From assembly GCA_022508635.1 (NCBI GenBank), contig JAFLUV010000015.1:1-15449 (forward strand): a stretch of 15,449 nt of DNA, in the 5' to 3' direction. The DNA is from Prevotellaceae bacterium. Lineage in GTDB: Bacteria; Bacteroidota; Bacteroidia; Bacteroidales; Bacteroidaceae. Within the stretch, counting starts at the first letter, position 1. Every line of letters begins with the position of its first letter. Positions 1 through 7,067 of this stretch are shown one piece after another. The notes beneath the pieces are model-generated. The model did not search any database and was not told the DNA's origin. It saw only the letters and a program-made list of their open reading frames with translations. The position numbers and the translations under genes are program-made.

Positions 1-20
1 GAACCATACCAGAAAACCAT

Positions 21-164
21 TCTGCCGAGTGATTCTACAACATCACCCGAGTGCCATCGTCAAATCACCCGAGTGAAACTACCAAATCACTCGAGTGAAA
101 CGGTCAATTCACTCGAGTGAAACGATGATTTCACTCGAGTGATCCTAAACCCCCACCCGAGCGG
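21..164. repeat. Seven-unit 22-bp tandem array with palindromic core
   Basis: Seven cores recur at exactly 22-base steps, starting at 21, 43, 65, 87, 109, 131 and 153. The three at 87, 109 and 131 are the perfect 12-bp palindrome TCACTCGAGTGA; those at 43 and 65 carry TCACCCGAGTG; the outermost (21 and 153) are degenerate. The 10-base stretches between the cores differ much more than the cores do. The period is close to two helical turns, so all cores face one side of the helix. This looks like a row of protein-binding sites or an iteron-like array upstream of the ATPase gene; what binds is unknown. The array itself is seen directly, its role is inferred. Confidence 0.9.
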
Positions 165-189
165 GAGGGAAAAACCTCCTCTCAGGCAA

Positions 190-249
190 AAAAATGTTGC
201 GCCCAAACAACATTTTTCCCAGGAAATGCTGCCTGTGCGCAACATTTTT
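190..249. repeat. Inverted/direct repeat cluster upstream of ATPase promoter
   Basis: AAAAATGTTGCGC (190-202) is perfectly complementary to GCGCAACATTTTT (237-249), and its first ten bases are also complementary to a second CAACATTTTT at 208-217. Two mutually exclusive hairpins are therefore possible: 190-199 with 208-217, or 190-202 with 237-249. The right arm ends two bases before the predicted -7 box at 252-259, so the arrangement fits an operator better than an RNA attenuator, since transcription should begin downstream of it. Confidence 0.6.
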
Positions 250-251
250 GC

Positions 252-259
252 TATCTTTG
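252..259 (+). promoter_or_regulatory. Putative -7 box of the ATPase gene
   Basis: TATCTTTG matches the Bacteroidetes -7 consensus TAnnTTTG and lies 22 bases before the ATG at 281. I see no convincing TTTG at the -33 spacing, so the promoter may depend on an activator or be weak. Its position makes the in-frame ATG at 194 unusable as a start and favours 281. Confidence 0.5.
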
Positions 260-280
260 TGCCGACAAAACAAAAATTGC

Positions 281-1492
281 ATGGATTCATTATTCAGAAA
301 AAGTGACAGGCTGCTGGCAAACACCCAGACGGAGATCATTCGCGACAAGATGAACGAGATACACTGGAATGCCCAGCTTATCGCCATCGTGGGAGCTAAA
401 GGCGTGGGCAAATCCACGCTCATCAAGCAGCATCTAAAGCAGAACTATGGGCTCGGCAACCGCCGCATACTCTATTGTTCGGCCGATACGGTGGAATTCT
501 CCATGCGAACGCTTGTCGGACTGGCCGAGGAATTTGCAATTCGAGGCGGCGAATTGTTAGCCATCGATGAAATTCACAAGTACAAGTCAGGTACAACGGA
601 CTGGAGCCGTGAAATCAAAGAGATTCACGAATTGTACCCAGACTTGAAGCTTATCGTCAGCGGGTCTTCCCTGCTGCGGCTAAGGGAAGGAGACGCAGAC
701 CTTTCCCGTCGTGCAGTCAGGTACACGATGCCCGGACTCTCATTCCGTGAAGCACTTCGTTTCTATCATGGCCTGAACTTCAAGCGACGGTCATTGGAGG
801 AGATATTGGCTCGTCCATACGACCTGTGGCAGGAGGTTTCTTCGAAATGCAAACCTGTCGCCTTGTTCAAAGAGTATCTGGAAAAGGGCTACTATCCCTT
901 CCTGACGGAGGGAGAGGGCGAATACTACACTAAAATTGAGCAGGTAGTGAACTACATTATAGAAACGGAGTTGCCCCAGATCTGCAAAGTCGACGTGGCC
1001 AATGTCAGGAAACTGCAGGCCCTCATTACCCTTATCTGCAGTGAAGTCCCGTTTGAGCTGAATGCAAATAAAATCGCTGCCGCCATTGAGATCGGGCGTG
1101 ACACGGTAGTGGAGTATCTGAAATACCTTAGTGATGCCAAAGTGCTCAACCTGCTGTATTCCGACAAGAAAAAGATCGGCAAGCTTTCCAAACCGGACAA
1201 GGTCTATCTGGAAAATCCCAATATCCTTTTTGCACTGACACCCACAAAGGCCGAAATCGGGACGCTGCGCGAAACCTTTGCTATATGCAGCCTTTCGGAA
1301 AGCCACACCGTAGAATACGGCAAGGCACAAGGCGATTTCAAAATCGATGCAAGATACACTTTTGAGATAGGCGGACGCAGCAAGGACTTTTCACAGATTG
1401 CAGGCATGGAAGACTCCTATGTCTTTGCCGACGACTGGGACATGCCCGATGGCGCAAAACTACCGCTCTGGATGCTTGGATTCCTATATTGA
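281..1492 (+). CDS. AAA ATPase with DUF4143-like C-terminus
   Basis: A 403-residue predicted P-loop ATPase. The Walker A motif GAKGVGKST lies at residues 38-46 and the Walker B stretch LLAIDEIHK at 92-100; a sensor-like ISGSS-type strand follows (VSGSSLLRLREGD). The C-terminal part contains LENPNILFAL and a FEIGGRSK motif near residue 365, as in Bacteroidetes ATPases annotated with DUF4143, where this end resembles a PD-(D/E)XK nuclease-like fold. Cellular role of the family is poorly known; members are chromosomal and often occur in many copies. The start at 281 is chosen because MDSLFRKSDRLL is the usual N-terminus of this family and because the promoter lies between 194 and 281. It stands alone, with repeats upstream and a new promoter downstream. 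Substrate and partners cannot be read from the sequence. Confidence 0.85.
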   Translation: MDSLFRKSDRLLANTQTEIIRDKMNEIHWNAQLIAIVGAKGVGKSTLIKQHLKQNYGLGNRRILYCSADTVEFSMRTLVGLAEEFAIRGGELLAIDEIHKYKSGTTDWSREIKEIHELYPDLKLIVSGSSLLRLREGDADLSRRAVRYTMPGLSFREALRFYHGLNFKRRSLEEILARPYDLWQEVSSKCKPVALFKEYLEKGYYPFLTEGEGEYYTKIEQVVNYIIETELPQICKVDVANVRKLQALITLICSEVPFELNANKIAAAIEIGRDTVVEYLKYLSDAKVLNLLYSDKKKIGKLSKPDKVYLENPNILFALTPTKAEIGTLRETFAICSLSESHTVEYGKAQGDFKIDARYTFEIGGRSKDFSQIAGMEDSYVFADDWDMPDGAKLPLWMLGFLY

Positions 1493-1641
1493 CAAGGTGT
1501 CCTGAAAAATGAACCATCAGGTCACTATATTATAATATTATATAATGTATTGCCCACCCAAACCCGGCGATATTGCACACTGCCTGCCACGGAAGAGGAA
1601 AAATAATAAACCATGAGCGATGTTCTTTTAACTTTTTTTCG
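1493..1641. other. AT-rich intergenic spacer
   Basis: The stretch between the ATPase stop and the next promoter holds a very AT-rich block at about 1528-1545 (alternating TATTA/ATAAT, locally self-complementary) and no convincing gene. There is no clear GC-rich hairpin followed by a T-run, so I cannot place a terminator for the ATPase gene with confidence. Confidence 0.4.
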
Positions 1642-1649
1642 TAACTTTG
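1642..1649 (+). promoter_or_regulatory. Putative -7 box of the lipoprotein gene
   Basis: TAACTTTG fits TAnnTTTG. It lies 44 bases before the ATG at 1694 and inside the extended reading frame that begins at 1613, which argues that translation starts at 1694. A run of T-rich sequence precedes it but no exact TTTG occurs at the usual 19-21-base spacing. Confidence 0.55.
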
Positions 1650-1693
1650 CGCCCGCAAAAAACAATGATCAAAATACAATCTACTACAAACAA

Positions 1694-3385
1694 ATGAAAA
1701 CTTTCAAGTTTATCCTTTTGACAGCCGCTTCCGTTGCTGTGCTGTCATCCTGCAGCAAGCTCGGCAAGCTGTCGAACGAGAACTTTACCGTTACACCCAC
1801 TCCCCTCGAGGCTGTAGGCGGCGAAGTGCCTGTCACCATCAATGGTACTTTCCCCGTAAAGTACATGAAGAAGAATGCCGTGGTCACCATCACTCCCGTA
1901 CTTAAGTACCAGGGCGGCGAGGCAGTGGGCCAGAGCGCCACGTTCCAGGGCGAGAAGGTGGAAGGCAATGCCACCACCGTGCAGTACAAGATGGGCGGCG
2001 TATATACGATGAAGAGCAACTTCACATACGCTGACCCCATGATTCAGAGCGACCTCTATGCACGCTTCGACGCCAAGGTCGGCAAGAAGAGCGTCAGCAT
2101 CCCCGAGGTGAAGATCGGATATGGCGTGCTTGCAACAAGCCAGCTCCTGAGCTACTGCGACATCAATGCCGCTACGGCTCCCGATGCCTACCAGCGCATC
2201 ATGGCACAGAAGCAGGAAGCCAACATTAAGTTCCTCATCAATCAGGCCAACCTCCGTGCCAGCGAGCTCAACACGGTCAGCATCAAGGATCTGGGCAAGA
2301 TCCTGCGCGAGATCAACGACAACGAGGAGACACGTGCCCTGCAGAACATCGAGGTAAGTGCATACGCCAGCCCCGACGGCAAGTATGAAATCAACGAGAA
2401 ACTGGCTGAAAAGCGACTGAACGTCAGCGAGAACTACCTCAAGGGCGAACTCAAGAAGATCAAGATGGGAGCCAGCGTGGACACGAAGTTCACCGCCGAG
2501 GACTGGGACGGCTTCCAGGAGCTCGTCAGCAAGAGCAACCTGCAGGACAAGGACGTCATCCTGCGCGTCCTCTCCATGTATCAGGATCCCGAGGAGCGCG
2601 AGCAGCAGATTCGTAACATGAGCGAGGTCTTCACCGACATCAAGGAGAGCATCCTGCCCGAGCTTCGCCGTGCACGCCTCATCGTGAACTACGAAATCAT
2701 CGGTCGCAGCGACGACCAGATTCTGGCTCAGTACCAGCAGGATCCCAGCAAGCTCAGCGTAGAGGAGCTCATCTATGGTGCCAACACGTTAGTGAAGGAC
2801 GAGGCTACACGCCAGCAGTGGAACGAGACCATCGCCCGCCAGTATCCCAGCGACTACCGCGCCATCAACAACATGGCACAGCAGGCCATCTCCAAAGGCA
2901 GCACCGAACTCGCACAGAGCCTCCTGAAGCAGGCTGCCAGCATCAACAGGAATGCCAGCGAGGTCAACACGAACCTGGCGCTGCTCGCACTGAAGGAGGG
3001 CAACGTGAGCGCTGCCGAGAACTACCTGGCAAAGGGTAGCGGCGCCAACACCTTCAAGGAGGTGATGGGTAACCTCAACATTGCCAAGGGCAACTACACA
3101 CAGGCTGCCAGCGACCTGGCAGGCGTGAACAGCAACAGCGCAGCCCTGGCACAGATCCTGGCCAAGGACTACACCAGCGCCAAGACCACACTGGCCGGCA
3201 TCAAGAATGCCGATGCCATCACCAGCTACCTGCAGGCCATCTTAGCCGCACGCACCGGCGACGCAAACACCGTGACCAGTGCCCTGGCTAACGCCATCCG
3301 CCTGGAGCCCTCACTCGCCACCCGCGCTGCCAACGACTTGGAATTCGCCAAGTATGCAACCGCAGTGAAGAGCCTGCTGAAGTAA
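1694..3385 (+). CDS. Envelope lipoprotein with OmpA-like motif and TPR-like repeats
   Basis: A 563-residue predicted lipoprotein. Residues 1-20 form a signal peptide with a canonical lipobox LSSC, lipid-modified Cys20. Residues about 27-140 are a beta-rich region (FTVTPTPLEAVGGEVPVTING) typical of a conserved Bacteroidales family. Residues about 217-250 carry VSAYASPDGKYEINEKLAEK, which resembles the OmpA C-terminal peptidoglycan-binding signature (glycine/aspartate turn, then N..La..R). Residues about 380-560 are alpha-helical and alanine-rich, consistent with TPR-type repeats. The codon choice is strongly biased (GAG, AAG, CTC, ATC), which suggests high expression. Probably periplasmic or outer-membrane anchored and perhaps peptidoglycan-linked; its precise function is not known to me. 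The start is set by the signal peptide. The following gene begins 47 bases downstream and may be co-transcribed. Confidence 0.85.
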   Translation: MKTFKFILLTAASVAVLSSCSKLGKLSNENFTVTPTPLEAVGGEVPVTINGTFPVKYMKKNAVVTITPVLKYQGGEAVGQSATFQGEKVEGNATTVQYKMGGVYTMKSNFTYADPMIQSDLYARFDAKVGKKSVSIPEVKIGYGVLATSQLLSYCDINAATAPDAYQRIMAQKQEANIKFLINQANLRASELNTVSIKDLGKILREINDNEETRALQNIEVSAYASPDGKYEINEKLAEKRLNVSENYLKGELKKIKMGASVDTKFTAEDWDGFQELVSKSNLQDKDVILRVLSMYQDPEEREQQIRNMSEVFTDIKESILPELRRARLIVNYEIIGRSDDQILAQYQQDPSKLSVEELIYGANTLVKDEATRQQWNETIARQYPSDYRAINNMAQQAISKGSTELAQSLLKQAASINRNASEVNTNLALLALKEGNVSAAENYLAKGSGANTFKEVMGNLNIAKGNYTQAASDLAGVNSNSAALAQILAKDYTSAKTTLAGIKNADAITSYLQAILAARTGDANTVTSALANAIRLEPSLATRAANDLEFAKYATAVKSLLK

Positions 3386-3399
3386 AGCCTCACCATCCT

Positions 3400-3412
3400 C
3401 CCCTCTCCGGGG
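3400..3412. repeat. Short GC hairpin between lipoprotein and thioredoxin-like gene
   Basis: CCCC at 3400-3403 pairs with GGGG at 3409-3412 across a five-base loop. No T-run follows, so it is a poor terminator. It shares the CTCCCCTC start with the larger GC-rich palindrome at 3465-3478 within the next gene. Confidence 0.35.
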
Positions 3413-3432
3413 ACAAGGCACAAAAACACAGG

Positions 3433-4506
3433 ATGAATAATTCAACAAGAAAGAGACTCCTCCTCCCCTCCAAAGGGGTCGGGGGGTCTTTTCTCTTCCT
3501 TCTTCTCTCCCTCTTTCTCTGCTGCACGGGGCATCCCGGAGAGGTTCGCATCAAAGGGCAGTTTGAACACCTGGAACAGGGAGAGTTCCTCATCTACAGC
3601 ACCGACGAGGAACTTGACCGGCTGGACACGCTGCGTATTCAGGACGGCGCCTTCTCCTACAGGCTGCCAGCCTTGCAGACTGCCACCCTGCACATACTCT
3701 ACCCCAACGCCTCGGAGCTGGTAGTCTTCGCGAATCCCGGCGCCGACATCCTCGTCAAGGGCGACGCACGTAACCTGAACGAAGTGGAAGTATCCGGCTC
3801 GGAAGACAATGAGAGCTACACCAAATTCCGGCTGAGCACGCTTGGCAAGTCGGCCTCCGAACAGAAAGCCATTGCCCGTGACTTCATCTTGGAATATGCA
3901 TCGCTCGATATGAGCCGCTACCTTTTCACGTCCTACTTCCTCTGCGACAGCACGACGACACCCGAGCAGGCCACGGAACTGTACGACAGCCTGTGCCATG
4001 CCCGTCCCGACGACCTCGCTCTCTCCAAGCTCGCCTCGCACGTCCGTGCCATAGGCATGACGCGTACAGGCAACCCGCTGCCCGACTTCTCCCTCACCCT
4101 GCTGCCCGGACATGGCGGCAACGGTACGGAAGAACAGACAATACAGCGCAGCGACTATGAGGGGAAGCTGCTGCTCATTGTTTTTTGGGCCGGGTGGAAA
4201 AGCGGAAGCACAAGTGCCCTCTACCGTGCCAGGCGCCTGCGCCGCGAACTGGAGGGCAAAGGCAAGGAAATCCATCTCATCAGCTATTCGCTCGATGTCG
4301 ACAAGAAGCAACTCACCGCAATCGAGGAGCGTGACACCGTGGACTTCCCCAGCTATTGCGACTTTCGCAGCCTTGCCAGTCCGCTCGTAAAGGAATGGGG
4401 CATCAGAGACCTGCCCTATATCATCCTCGCTACGCCCGACGGACGCATCGCTGCCTCGGGCAACGACTGGCTGAAGGACATTGAACCCGTCGTCGAAACG
4501 CTATGA
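3433..4506 (+). CDS. DUF4369/thioredoxin-fold envelope protein without CxxC
   Basis: A 357-residue exported protein of the AhpC/TSA-TlpA-like kind common in Bacteroidetes. Residues 1-30 are a signal sequence (RKR, then a hydrophobic stretch ending LFLCC); attachment by Cys30 or Cys31 is possible but the lipobox is not canonical. Residues about 36-120 look like DUF4369, a beta-sandwich (VRIKGQFEHLEQGEFLIYS). Residues about 214-357 form the thioredoxin fold with the conserved DLPYIILATPDG, which includes the cis-proline at 328. At the active-site position (252-259) it reads WAGWKSGS where redox-active relatives have WASWCGPC, so both catalytic cysteines are missing. It is therefore unlikely to be a disulfide oxidoreductase and may have a structural, binding or chaperone role. 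It follows the lipoprotein gene by 47 bases and is probably in the same transcription unit. Confidence 0.8.
   Translation: MNNSTRKRLLLPSKGVGGSFLFLLLSLFLCCTGHPGEVRIKGQFEHLEQGEFLIYSTDEELDRLDTLRIQDGAFSYRLPALQTATLHILYPNASELVVFANPGADILVKGDARNLNEVEVSGSEDNESYTKFRLSTLGKSASEQKAIARDFILEYASLDMSRYLFTSYFLCDSTTTPEQATELYDSLCHARPDDLALSKLASHVRAIGMTRTGNPLPDFSLTLLPGHGGNGTEEQTIQRSDYEGKLLLIVFWAGWKSGSTSALYRARRLRRELEGKGKEIHLISYSLDVDKKQLTAIEERDTVDFPSYCDFRSLASPLVKEWGIRDLPYIILATPDGRIAASGNDWLKDIEPVVETL
3465..3478. repeat. REP-like GC-rich palindrome inside signal-peptide codons
   Basis: CCCCTCCAAAGGGG forms a 5-bp stem with a four-base loop and is followed by a G-run (TCGGGGGG). It lies in codons of about residues 11-16 of the DUF4369 protein (LPSKGVGG), which do not look like a normal signal-peptide n-region. 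Similar CCCCTCCAAAGGGG-like sequences are, to my recollection, dispersed in Bacteroidales genomes; that cannot be tested within one window. Confidence 0.4.
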
Positions 4507-4678
4507 AACGTTCCCGTTTCCGAAGCGTGCCTTGCAGGACACCGTTCACGAAACTACTGGCCGATTCGGCAGAAAACGAAAATCGCGTATTGCAAACATC
4601 CCGGAAGGTTGCCGCAATACGCGATCCTCATGAGTACAAAACCACGAATTTTCCTAACATTCTCCGCGTGAGGAGACT
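4507..4678. other. Convergent intergenic region
   Basis: Space between the thioredoxin-like gene and cysK, which converge. It contains the terminator-like stem at 4582-4625 and otherwise no convincing coding sequence. A short frame starting at the ATGA overlap (4503) runs through the stem and into antisense cysK and was not accepted. Confidence 0.6.
4582..4625 (-). terminator. Candidate bidirectional terminator of metY-cysK
   Basis: ATCGCGTATTGC (4582-4593) and GCAATACGCGAT (4614-4625) are perfectly complementary over 12 bp around a 20-base loop. Read on the minus strand the stem is followed by TTTTCGTTTTC, so it can serve cysK; read on the plus strand no U-run follows directly. The location between converging genes supports a terminator, but the loop is larger than usual. 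Confidence 0.5.
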
Positions 4679-5608
4679 TTATCCCTCCAGCAAGGCAGTG
4701 GAGAGGTAGCGCTCGCCAGTATCAGGCAGCAGGACTACGATATTCTTGCCTGCCAATTCGGGACGCTGGGCTACGACGGTAGCGGCATAGGCTGCTGCAC
4801 CAGAGGAAATACCTACGAAAAGGCCGTCTTCCCTGGCCAAGGCACGTGCCGTAGCCAAGGCGTCCTCGTTCGATACGGGCAGTATCTCGTCAATAAGGGG
4901 ACGATCGAAGTTCTTCGGCTCGAAGCCTGCGCCGATGCCCTGAATCTTGTGCGGCCCGGAGGGCTGACCGGAAAGGACTGCGCTGGCAGACGGCTCTACA
5001 GCAACGATGCGGATGGCCGGATTGTATTTCTTGAGCGTCTTGGCAACACCGGAAATCGTTCCGCCGGTGCCTACGCCTGCCACGAACACATCAACCTTGC
5101 CGTCCGTGTCCTTCCAGATCTCCTCACCCGTCGTCTTTGCATGGATAGCGGGATTGGCCGGATTCTCGAACTGTTGCAGGATGACGGCTCCGGGCGTGCT
5201 GTCGCGCAGCTCTTCTGCCTTGCGGATTGCGCCCTTCATACCCTCGCTGCCGGGTGTAAGTACGATTTCCGTGCCGTATGCCTGCGCCAGCTTGCGGCGC
5301 TCGATGCTCATCGTCTCGGGCATCGTCAGGATGACGCGATAGCCCCGTACCGCACCGACAAGGGAGAGGCCTACGCCGGTATTGCCGCTGGTAGGCTCGA
5401 TGATGGTGCCGCCCTGCTTGAGGATGCCCTGCCGCTCGGCATCGAGTATCATGTTCAGGGCTATGCGATCCTTGACGCTGCCACCAGGATTAAAGTATTC
5501 TATCTTAGCTATGACGTTAGCTTTCAGACTGCGGTTCTTTGCATAAGTACCAAGCTCGACCAGCGGGGTGCCGCCAATAAGGTCGGTAATAGATTTGTAG
5601 ATTGCCAT
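4679..5608 (-). CDS. cysK: Cysteine synthase A (O-acetylserine sulfhydrylase)
   Basis: A 309-residue PLP enzyme of the expected length. It makes L-cysteine from O-acetylserine and sulfide in the cytoplasm. The PLP lysine is Lys46 in PGGSVKDR; the substrate loop TSGNTG is at 73-78; the PLP phosphate is bound by GVGTGGT (178-184); KIQGIGAGF (221-229) and SSG (268-270) are also typical, and the chain ends with PDTGERYLST. The start ATG at 5608 is preceded by A/T-rich sequence with an AAGA-like stretch. It lies 29 bases downstream of metY in the same direction, so the two form an operon read from the metY promoter; I see no promoter between them. The related CBS and CysM enzymes are less likely given the overall motif set and short length. 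Confidence 0.95.
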   Translation of the reverse strand: MAIYKSITDLIGGTPLVELGTYAKNRSLKANVIAKIEYFNPGGSVKDRIALNMILDAERQGILKQGGTIIEPTSGNTGVGLSLVGAVRGYRVILTMPETMSIERRKLAQAYGTEIVLTPGSEGMKGAIRKAEELRDSTPGAVILQQFENPANPAIHAKTTGEEIWKDTDGKVDVFVAGVGTGGTISGVAKTLKKYNPAIRIVAVEPSASAVLSGQPSGPHKIQGIGAGFEPKNFDRPLIDEILPVSNEDALATARALAREDGLFVGISSGAAAYAATVVAQRPELAGKNIVVLLPDTGERYLSTALLEG

Positions 5609-5637
5609 ATACTATCTTCTTTTTATATAACGTTTCC

Positions 5638-6924
5638 TTATTTTATTGCATTGAAAGCCTGTTCCAGGTCGCTGATGATGTCGTCGATGTGTTCTACGCC
5701 GACACTCAGACGGATGGTTCCGGGCGTGATGTGCTGCGCAACAAGTTCCTCGGCAGAAAGCTGCGAGTGCGTCGTCGTGGCAGGATGGATAACGAGGCTC
5801 TTCACATCTGCGACATTAGCAAGCAAGGTGAAGATCTTCAGGGCGTCGATAAACTGCCAAGCCGCTTTCTCGCCACCCTTTATCTCGAAGGTGAAGATGC
5901 TGGCTCCGCCTTTCGGGAAGTACCGTTCGTAGAGGTGATGGTCGGGATGCGAAGTGATGGACGGATGATTGACTTTCTCGACAAGCGGATGCTTCGAGAG
6001 ATAGTCGACCACCTTCCGGGCATTTTCCACATGGCGTTCAATGCGCAGGGGCAACGATTCGACGCCCTGCAGCAGCAGCCAGGCATTGAAAGGAGAGATG
6101 GCTGCACCTGTGTCACGCAGCAGGACGGCACGGATGCGGGTCACGTAGGCTGCTGCACCAACAGCATCGGCAAAGACAATGCCATGATAGCTGGCATCGG
6201 GCTTGGCAATGGATGGATAGCGGTCGGCATTAGCCTTCCAGTCGAACTTGCCGCCATCAACGATAATGCCACCCAATGACGTACCGTGGCCGCCTATGAA
6301 CTTTGTGGCAGAGTGAACCACGATGTCTGCACCATGCTCCAGAGGACGAATGAGCAACGGGGCAAACGTATTGTCCACGATGAAGGGTATGCCGTGGCGA
6401 TGTGCCACCTCTGCCACGCCGTCAATGTTCAACACATCGCTATTGGGATTACCAAACGTCTCTGCATAAATGACTTTCGTATTAGGACGTATGGCTGCCT
6501 CGAGCGCAGCAAGATCGTTCACCTTCACGATGGTGTTCGTGATGCCTTGCGTGGCCAGCGTGTGCGTAATGAGGTTATACGAGCCTCCGTAGAGGTTGTC
6601 TGCCGCTACGATATGGTCGCCTGCCTGAACGATATTCTGCAAAGCATAGGTGATGGCTGCGGCTCCTGAGGCAACTGCCAAGGCGGCGACACCTCCTTCG
6701 AGGGCTGCAATGCGATCCTCCAGAACGCCTTGCGTGGAGTTGGTCAAACGACCATAAATGTTACCGGCATCACGCAAGCCGAAACGGTCTGCGGCATGTT
6801 GGGCACTGTGAAAGACATAGCTCGTCGTCTGATAAATAGGCACTGCGCAAGCATCTGTGGTGGGATCCGGCACTTGTCCTGCATGCAGGGCAAGCGTTTC
6901 AATGTGTAATTTCTGTGTACTCAT
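5638..6924 (-). CDS. metY: O-acetylhomoserine sulfhydrylase (aminocarboxypropyltransferase)
   Basis: A 428-residue PLP enzyme of the Cys/Met metabolism family. It converts O-acetylhomoserine plus sulfide to homocysteine, feeding methionine synthesis. PLP Lys208 lies in SATKFIGGHGTSLGG; Asp183 in VDNTFAPL contacts the PLP ring; the YGR motif (57-59) comes from the neighbouring subunit; ASGAAA (85-90) is the usual PLP phosphate region; VADVKSLVIHPATTTHSQL marks the OAH-type subfamily, about 40 residues longer than cystathionine gamma-synthases. The start at 6924 (MSTQKLHIETLALHAGQ) is chosen because an upstream in-frame ATG at 6984 lies inside the promoter. It is the first gene of metY-cysK and is divergent from an Lrp-type regulator, which suggests control by an amino acid or sulfur signal. 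Persulfide or methanethiol use instead of sulfide cannot be excluded. Confidence 0.92.
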   Translation of the reverse strand: MSTQKLHIETLALHAGQVPDPTTDACAVPIYQTTSYVFHSAQHAADRFGLRDAGNIYGRLTNSTQGVLEDRIAALEGGVAALAVASGAAAITYALQNIVQAGDHIVAADNLYGGSYNLITHTLATQGITNTIVKVNDLAALEAAIRPNTKVIYAETFGNPNSDVLNIDGVAEVAHRHGIPFIVDNTFAPLLIRPLEHGADIVVHSATKFIGGHGTSLGGIIVDGGKFDWKANADRYPSIAKPDASYHGIVFADAVGAAAYVTRIRAVLLRDTGAAISPFNAWLLLQGVESLPLRIERHVENARKVVDYLSKHPLVEKVNHPSITSHPDHHLYERYFPKGGASIFTFEIKGGEKAAWQFIDALKIFTLLANVADVKSLVIHPATTTHSQLSAEELVAQHITPGTIRLSVGVEHIDDIISDLEQAFNAIK

Positions 6925-6981
6925 GATTAATAATGTTTTATTTTGTTTGTTTTGTACTATTTCCATGTCCTTTTGACGGTG

Positions 6982-7013
6982 CAAAGTTACGACGATATAA
7001 ATAATTCTCCAAA
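6982..7013 (-). promoter_or_regulatory. Promoter of metY-cysK
   Basis: On the minus strand TTTG (7013-7010) is followed after exactly 20 bases by TAACTTTG (6989-6982), a full match to the Bacteroidetes sigma consensus. Transcription should begin near 6975, giving a leader of about 50 bases before the ATG at 6924. Confidence 0.75.
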
Positions 7014-7040
7014 AAGAAATGATTTTTCAGAAATAAACAC

Positions 7041-7048
7041 TATATTTG
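7041..7048 (+). promoter_or_regulatory. Putative -7 box of the Lrp-type regulator
   Basis: TATATTTG matches TAnnTTTG and is about 100 bases before the ATG at 7151. No exact TTTG occurs at the usual distance upstream. Transcription would begin near 7055, just before the 18-bp palindrome. Confidence 0.45.
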
Positions 7049-7067
7049 CAGCTGCTAACGGATAATC

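Noticed and set aside
21..164. Repeat array as a CRISPR
   Set aside because: The conserved cores are only 12 bases and the gaps 10 bases, far shorter than CRISPR repeats and spacers, and no cas genes are near.
194..280. Longer start for the ATPase at the ATG at 194
   Set aside because: The -7 box at 252-259 would lie within the coding part, and the first 29 residues are coded by the inverted-repeat cluster.
3442..4311. 289-residue minus-strand frame opposite the thioredoxin-like gene
   Set aside because: Antisense shadow of a gene with clear signal peptide and fold motifs; no promoter or family resemblance.
4503..4709. Small 68-residue gene overlapping the thioredoxin-like stop by ATGA
   Set aside because: It runs through the terminator-like stem and ends antisense in cysK; its Arg-rich sequence shows no domain or conserved pattern.
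4949..5932. 327-residue plus-strand frame opposite cysK and the end of metY
   Set aside because: It covers parts of two well-supported enzymes on the other strand, shows no domain, and is explained by the GC-rich codon bias of the real genes.
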